9,799 bases of DNA from Chitinophagales bacterium (GTDB lineage Bacteria; Bacteroidota; Bacteroidia; Chitinophagales; Chitinophagaceae), in NCBI GenBank assembly GCA_015654495.1, contig JAATGW010000345.1, positions 1-9,799 on the forward strand. Direction: 5' to 3'. Below the pieces are notes generated by a model that had not been told where the DNA came from, ran no database searches, and worked only from the letters and a program-made list of their open reading frames with translations. Of the stretch, positions 6,904-9,799 are shown in pieces. The number at the start of each line of letters is the position of its first letter. Position 1 is the stretch's first letter. The position numbers and the translations under genes are program-made.

Positions 6904-8012
6904 AGCGGATCATCCTGAAATACATCATAGTTATTTGTCTGTTGGCAATACCTGGTCCGTTAAGTGCACAGATCAGTATCCAGTTCAACCCCTTTGTTCA
7001 TGGCAGGACCCTGGATGGCTTATCAACGGTGCAGATCATGAATACAAACTTTGGTAACGCCCGCGGCTACCTGATTTGTACAGCTAAAGACGCAACAAGC
7101 AATCAGCTGATCGTACAGATAAAGACACCGTTGTTTGAAGTCAGGAATGGTATGAATATCATCGACAGGACAACCTGGGGCAATAGCCGGTTTAATTTTG
7201 GAAAATCACAGCAAGCTTTTCAGTTACAGAATACCGGGAGGTTTGGGGAAGGAGAATTTGAATTTTGTTTTGAATTGAATATCGACGAATCCAAATCTCC
7301 GACATTGCCGCAGACTTATGAAAATTGTTTTGTACAGCAAAATCAACCCATGACCCCGATGTTTCTTGTGGACCCGGTTGATGGCGACGAGTTTTGCAAT
7401 CGCCGGCCGAATTTTATGTGGCAGGTTCCTGTTCCGGCGCCTGCAGATGGAAGGTACAGATTGATCCTCACTGAGATTGGTCCGAAACAGGATATCGCGG
7501 AAGCAATTGCCTATAATTTGCCTATCATTAATCAATCAAATATTCCGGTGAATTTGCTGCAGTACCCTGTTTCAACTCCGGACTTAAAGGAAGGTCATAG
7601 ATATGTCTGGCAGGTTACATTACACAATGCATCAACGATCATTACAAAATCGGAGATATGGACTTTCACTGTAAAATGTAAGGAAGATCAAACACCATTG
7701 GCACCACCTTCTTATCGCGAATTAAAGGAAAAAGCTGAAGGCGATTTCTATATCGCAGAAAAACTCCTTCATTTCTCACTGCACAATCCCTACGGCGCGG
7801 CAGCATTGAATTATTCTATCGTGGATCTTTCGCAGCCCGGACGGCCTGTGAAAAACCTGCCTGCATTGCAGATGACTGCAGGGTTGAATAAGTTCACGAT
7901 TGACTTATCGGAAATAAAAGAATTTAAGCATGATAAGGAATATTTACTCATTGTAAAACTCATAAATAACCGCAGGGTTGAAATGAGGTTTATTTATAAA
8001 AATCAGCAATAA
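6900..8012 (+). CDS. Secreted TANFOR/Fn3-like domain protein
   Basis: A complete 370-residue protein with a Sec signal peptide (residues 1-23, ending LSA before Gln24). Residues about 25-145 form a beta-rich first domain. Residues about 150-260 look like a fibronectin-III/TANFOR-type unit: FLVDPVDGDEF, then RPNFMWQVP, YRLILTE near 185, LLQYPVSTPDLKEGHRYVWQV near 220-240 and EIWTFTVKC at the end. This layout (problem-strand P.F.W, Y.L.I.E, L..G..Y.WQV) is what I know from TANFOR-domain proteins of Bacteroidota. Residues about 275-370 form another beta segment ending in a basic strand. Five cysteines fall in the mature chain, so disulphides are possible in the periplasm or outside. The start overlaps the preceding stop by 4 bases and the stop shares one base with the next ATG, so translation is probably coupled. 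The partner and exact role are unknown. Confidence 0.75.
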   Translation: MKRIILKYIIVICLLAIPGPLSAQISIQFNPFVHGRTLDGLSTVQIMNTNFGNARGYLICTAKDATSNQLIVQIKTPLFEVRNGMNIIDRTTWGNSRFNFGKSQQAFQLQNTGRFGEGEFEFCFELNIDESKSPTLPQTYENCFVQQNQPMTPMFLVDPVDGDEFCNRRPNFMWQVPVPAPADGRYRLILTEIGPKQDIAEAIAYNLPIINQSNIPVNLLQYPVSTPDLKEGHRYVWQVTLHNASTIITKSEIWTFTVKCKEDQTPLAPPSYRELKEKAEGDFYIAEKLLHFSLHNPYGAAALNYSIVDLSQPGRPVKNLPALQMTAGLNKFTIDLSEIKEFKHDKEYLLIVKLINNRRVEMRFIYKNQQ

Positions 8013-8548
8013 TGAATATTGCAACTAAAATCCTGCTATCCTTTTTGCTGTTATCTGCGTGTACAATGAAAAGTCCACAGCAGAAGCTGGCTGAATTTAT
8101 CAGCGATCCAAAGAACAAAATCACCCAGCATATAACGGTGGGAGATATTGCTGTGAGATCAAAATACATGCCTTCAGGGCTGATAAATCTTTTGAGTGAC
8201 AGTGGTTCGGGCGGAGTTGAGAATGGCGATGGTATCATTTATTTCAATGTAAAGTTTGATAGGCCGAAAGGCGACAGGCCGGAGAAGGAGAAAATGCTGT
8301 ACCTCAATTTTGATATGCAGCAGGATTTTACACTGCAGGTGGGTCAGCAGTCACTGGTTCCTGTTATTTGTCAGCGCATAGAGAACGGCGTTTCCGGTAG
8401 TTATGAATACATGATTGCCTTTGAAGACCCAGGAGATATTGAGCAGAAAAAAGATTTTACACTGTTATATACGGATAAAATATTTGGTATCGGCGCACTT
8501 TCATTTGTATATAATCACAGCGATATCAGCAGAGTTCCAAAATCCTAA
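8012..8548 (+). CDS. Small lipoprotein of the RHS operon
   Basis: A complete 178-residue protein starting at the ATG of a TAATG overlap with the preceding gene. Residues 1-16 and Cys17 give a textbook lipobox (LLSA-Cys17). The residues right after the cysteine (TMKSPQQK) lack the acidic run used as a surface-export signal by some Bacteroidota, so the protein may face the periplasm. This last point is inference. The mature part holds a short helical start (QQKLAEFISD), then beta strands: HITVGDIAVRSKYMPSG near 40-55, MLYLNFDMQQDF near 94-105 and TLLYTDKIFGIGALSFVYNHSD at the end. I do not recognise the family. Its position directly before the RHS gene suggests a role as assembly or anchoring factor for that product. 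Confidence 0.8.
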   Translation: MNIATKILLSFLLLSACTMKSPQQKLAEFISDPKNKITQHITVGDIAVRSKYMPSGLINLLSDSGSGGVENGDGIIYFNVKFDRPKGDRPEKEKMLYLNFDMQQDFTLQVGQQSLVPVICQRIENGVSGSYEYMIAFEDPGDIEQKKDFTLLYTDKIFGIGALSFVYNHSDISRVPKS

Positions 8549-8561
8549 ATGAAAAACATCA

Positions 8562-9799
8562 ATGACTATTTTTTCACGGTTTAGAAAACCGTTGGCAGCA
8601 TTCTTTTTATGCCTGTTTACAACGGAACTGGTAGCCCCGACCGTTAGTTATGCTTTGACCTCAGGTCCGGATCAGCCGGAAATGAAAGGTTTTACTCCGA
8701 TTGGGAATAGTGACATGGTAGATCTGTTCAGCGGTGATTTTAATTATAATATTCCTTTACTGGATGTAGGCGGTTATCCTGTAAACCTGAGTTATCAGTC
8801 AGGCTCGGGAATGGATGATGAGGCGAGCTGGGTTGGTTTGGGATGGAGTTTGGGACCAGGTGCGCTTAACAGGCAGTTGCGTGGTATTCCGGACGATTTT
8901 AACGGAAGTGATAAACAGGAACGCTGGACCAATATGAAGGATCATATTACGAAGGGCGGGCGCATATATGCCACACTTAAAGCACTCGGTATTCCTCTCG
9001 GAAAATTATTATCGAAAAAGGGCAACTTTTCTTTGACAAAGATCAGCGCCGGAGTTAAATATGATAATTATCGTGGAATTGGTTTTGATCTGGGTGTGAA
9101 CGCCGGCTTAAGTCTTACTGATGGGGTAGCAGCTGAAAATAATATGCCAGGTACGGATGGTGAATTGGATCTGGACCTGAATCTAAGCAGTTTTGACGGG
9201 GCATCCGCAAATATCAATGCCAGCATGATAAAAAAATGGAACGATAATGCGGACCATAACCAACTGACAAGGTCCATCGGATTCGGGATGAATTCACGTG
9301 CAGGTTTGACAAATCTAACCCTCGGCTCGTCATTCAGTACTGTTAACATGAAGGACACCAGGTTAGGAAACTGGTACCATGGCAGCAGTTCTTCGATTTC
9401 ATTTGCTGCGCCAACTTATACACCGACCATTACGCATGCAATGACTAATTTTTCAGGGACTTTCAACCTGAGTGTCGGGCCTCAGGTATTCATCGCGCAT
9501 GTAGGATTGGGCGGAACTGGTTTTTACTCACGGCAAACCCTGGCCGAAAAACATAAAACATCTCCGGCATATGGTTACTACTATAGTTCCAAAGGCAGGG
9601 ACGATGATAACGCTTTACTGGATTTTAATCGTGAAAAGGACATTCCCTTCAGCAAAAATGTAAAAGCTTTACCTGTTCCTATACCGACCTATGACCTGTA
9701 CACGGCTTCCAGCCAGAACGGTGGCGGCCAGTTCCGTTTATACAGCGGCGGATCCGGAATATTTTTCGATCAGCGTGTTCATAACAGCAGCGATAACGG
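8562..9799 (+). CDS. RHS/YD-repeat-type giant surface protein, N-terminal part
   Basis: This frame is open from the ATG at 8562 to the window edge (412 codons, no stop), so only the amino terminus is visible. Residues 1-31 are a signal peptide with a basic start (FSRFRK) and cleavage near SYA. Residues about 40-112 carry the signature of Bacteroidota RHS/YD proteins: SGDFNYNIPLLDVGGYPVNLSY followed by DEASWVGLGWSLGPGALNR near 85-103. The next 250 residues are Gly/Ser/Asn-rich amphipathic strands (GIGFDLGVNAGLSL, RAGLTNLTLGSSFS, SISFAAPTYTPTI). RHS family members form a beta-cage shell and often end in a variable toxin or effector domain; whether this one does cannot be seen. It starts 13 bases after the lipoprotein stop and is the fourth gene of the operon. 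A closer ATG at 8549 is out of frame and stops after 11 codons. Confidence 0.8.
   Translation, partial: MTIFSRFRKPLAAFFLCLFTTELVAPTVSYALTSGPDQPEMKGFTPIGNSDMVDLFSGDFNYNIPLLDVGGYPVNLSYQSGSGMDDEASWVGLGWSLGPGALNRQLRGIPDDFNGSDKQERWTNMKDHITKGGRIYATLKALGIPLGKLLSKKGNFSLTKISAGVKYDNYRGIGFDLGVNAGLSLTDGVAAENNMPGTDGELDLDLNLSSFDGASANINASMIKKWNDNADHNQLTRSIGFGMNSRAGLTNLTLGSSFSTVNMKDTRLGNWYHGSSSSISFAAPTYTPTITHAMTNFSGTFNLSVGPQVFIAHVGLGGTGFYSRQTLAEKHKTSPAYGYYYSSKGRDDDNALLDFNREKDIPFSKNVKALPVPIPTYDLYTASSQNGGGQFRLYSGGSGIFFDQRVHNSSDN

Noticed and set aside
8549..8584. ATG directly after the lipoprotein stop, reading 11 codons to TAG
   Set aside because: It is too short and out of frame with the RHS gene. The ATG at 8562 gives a good signal peptide and a frame open to the edge. 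A slip in the T run at 8569-8574 could in theory join the frames, but nothing requires it.
9068..9358. Minus-strand open frame of 96 codons
   Set aside because: It is a shadow of the RHS gene, with biased composition and no recognisable motif.

Overview
The window looks like the chromosome of a Bacteroidota bacterium, probably from the Chitinophagaceae/Sphingobacteriales side. This is inferred from protein style: Sec signal peptides ending just before Gln, a TANFOR-like secreted protein, a Bacteroidota-type RHS/YD-repeat amino terminus, and no clear Shine-Dalgarno sequences. Seven protein genes are visible, two of them cut by the window edges. Every one has an apparent export signal, so the region is devoted to envelope or secreted functions. 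I saw no RNA genes, CRISPR array, insertion sequence or integrase.

Left arm, all on the minus strand (1 to 4267). Nearest the left edge is the start of a large protein that fuses a PmoA-like (DUF6807) domain to the beginning of a PVC-type membrane-bound dehydrogenase/cytochrome domain (1-1258). Behind it, after a 298-base non-coding gap, lie two tandem paralogous secreted proteins (1557-2876 and 2930-4267) of unknown function. Their carboxy-terminal halves resemble modules common in phage tail-fibre and other virion-surface proteins.

A 155-base divergent intergenic region (4268-4422) contains a perfect AT-rich dyad and separates the two arms.

Right arm, all on the plus strand (4423 to the right edge). 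A tightly packed operon encodes an 826-residue exported protein with a helical middle and a beta-rich, barrel-like second half; a 370-residue TANFOR/Fn3-like secreted protein; a 178-residue lipoprotein; and the first 412 residues of an RHS/YD-type giant surface protein that runs out of the window. The first three genes overlap by 1-4 bases (ATGA, TAATG), and the RHS start lies 13 bases after the lipoprotein stop. The best hypothesis for an undescribed system is that the three small genes are dedicated outer-membrane, periplasmic and lipoprotein partners for export or display of the giant RHS protein. This is inference from gene order and signal peptides, not demonstrated.
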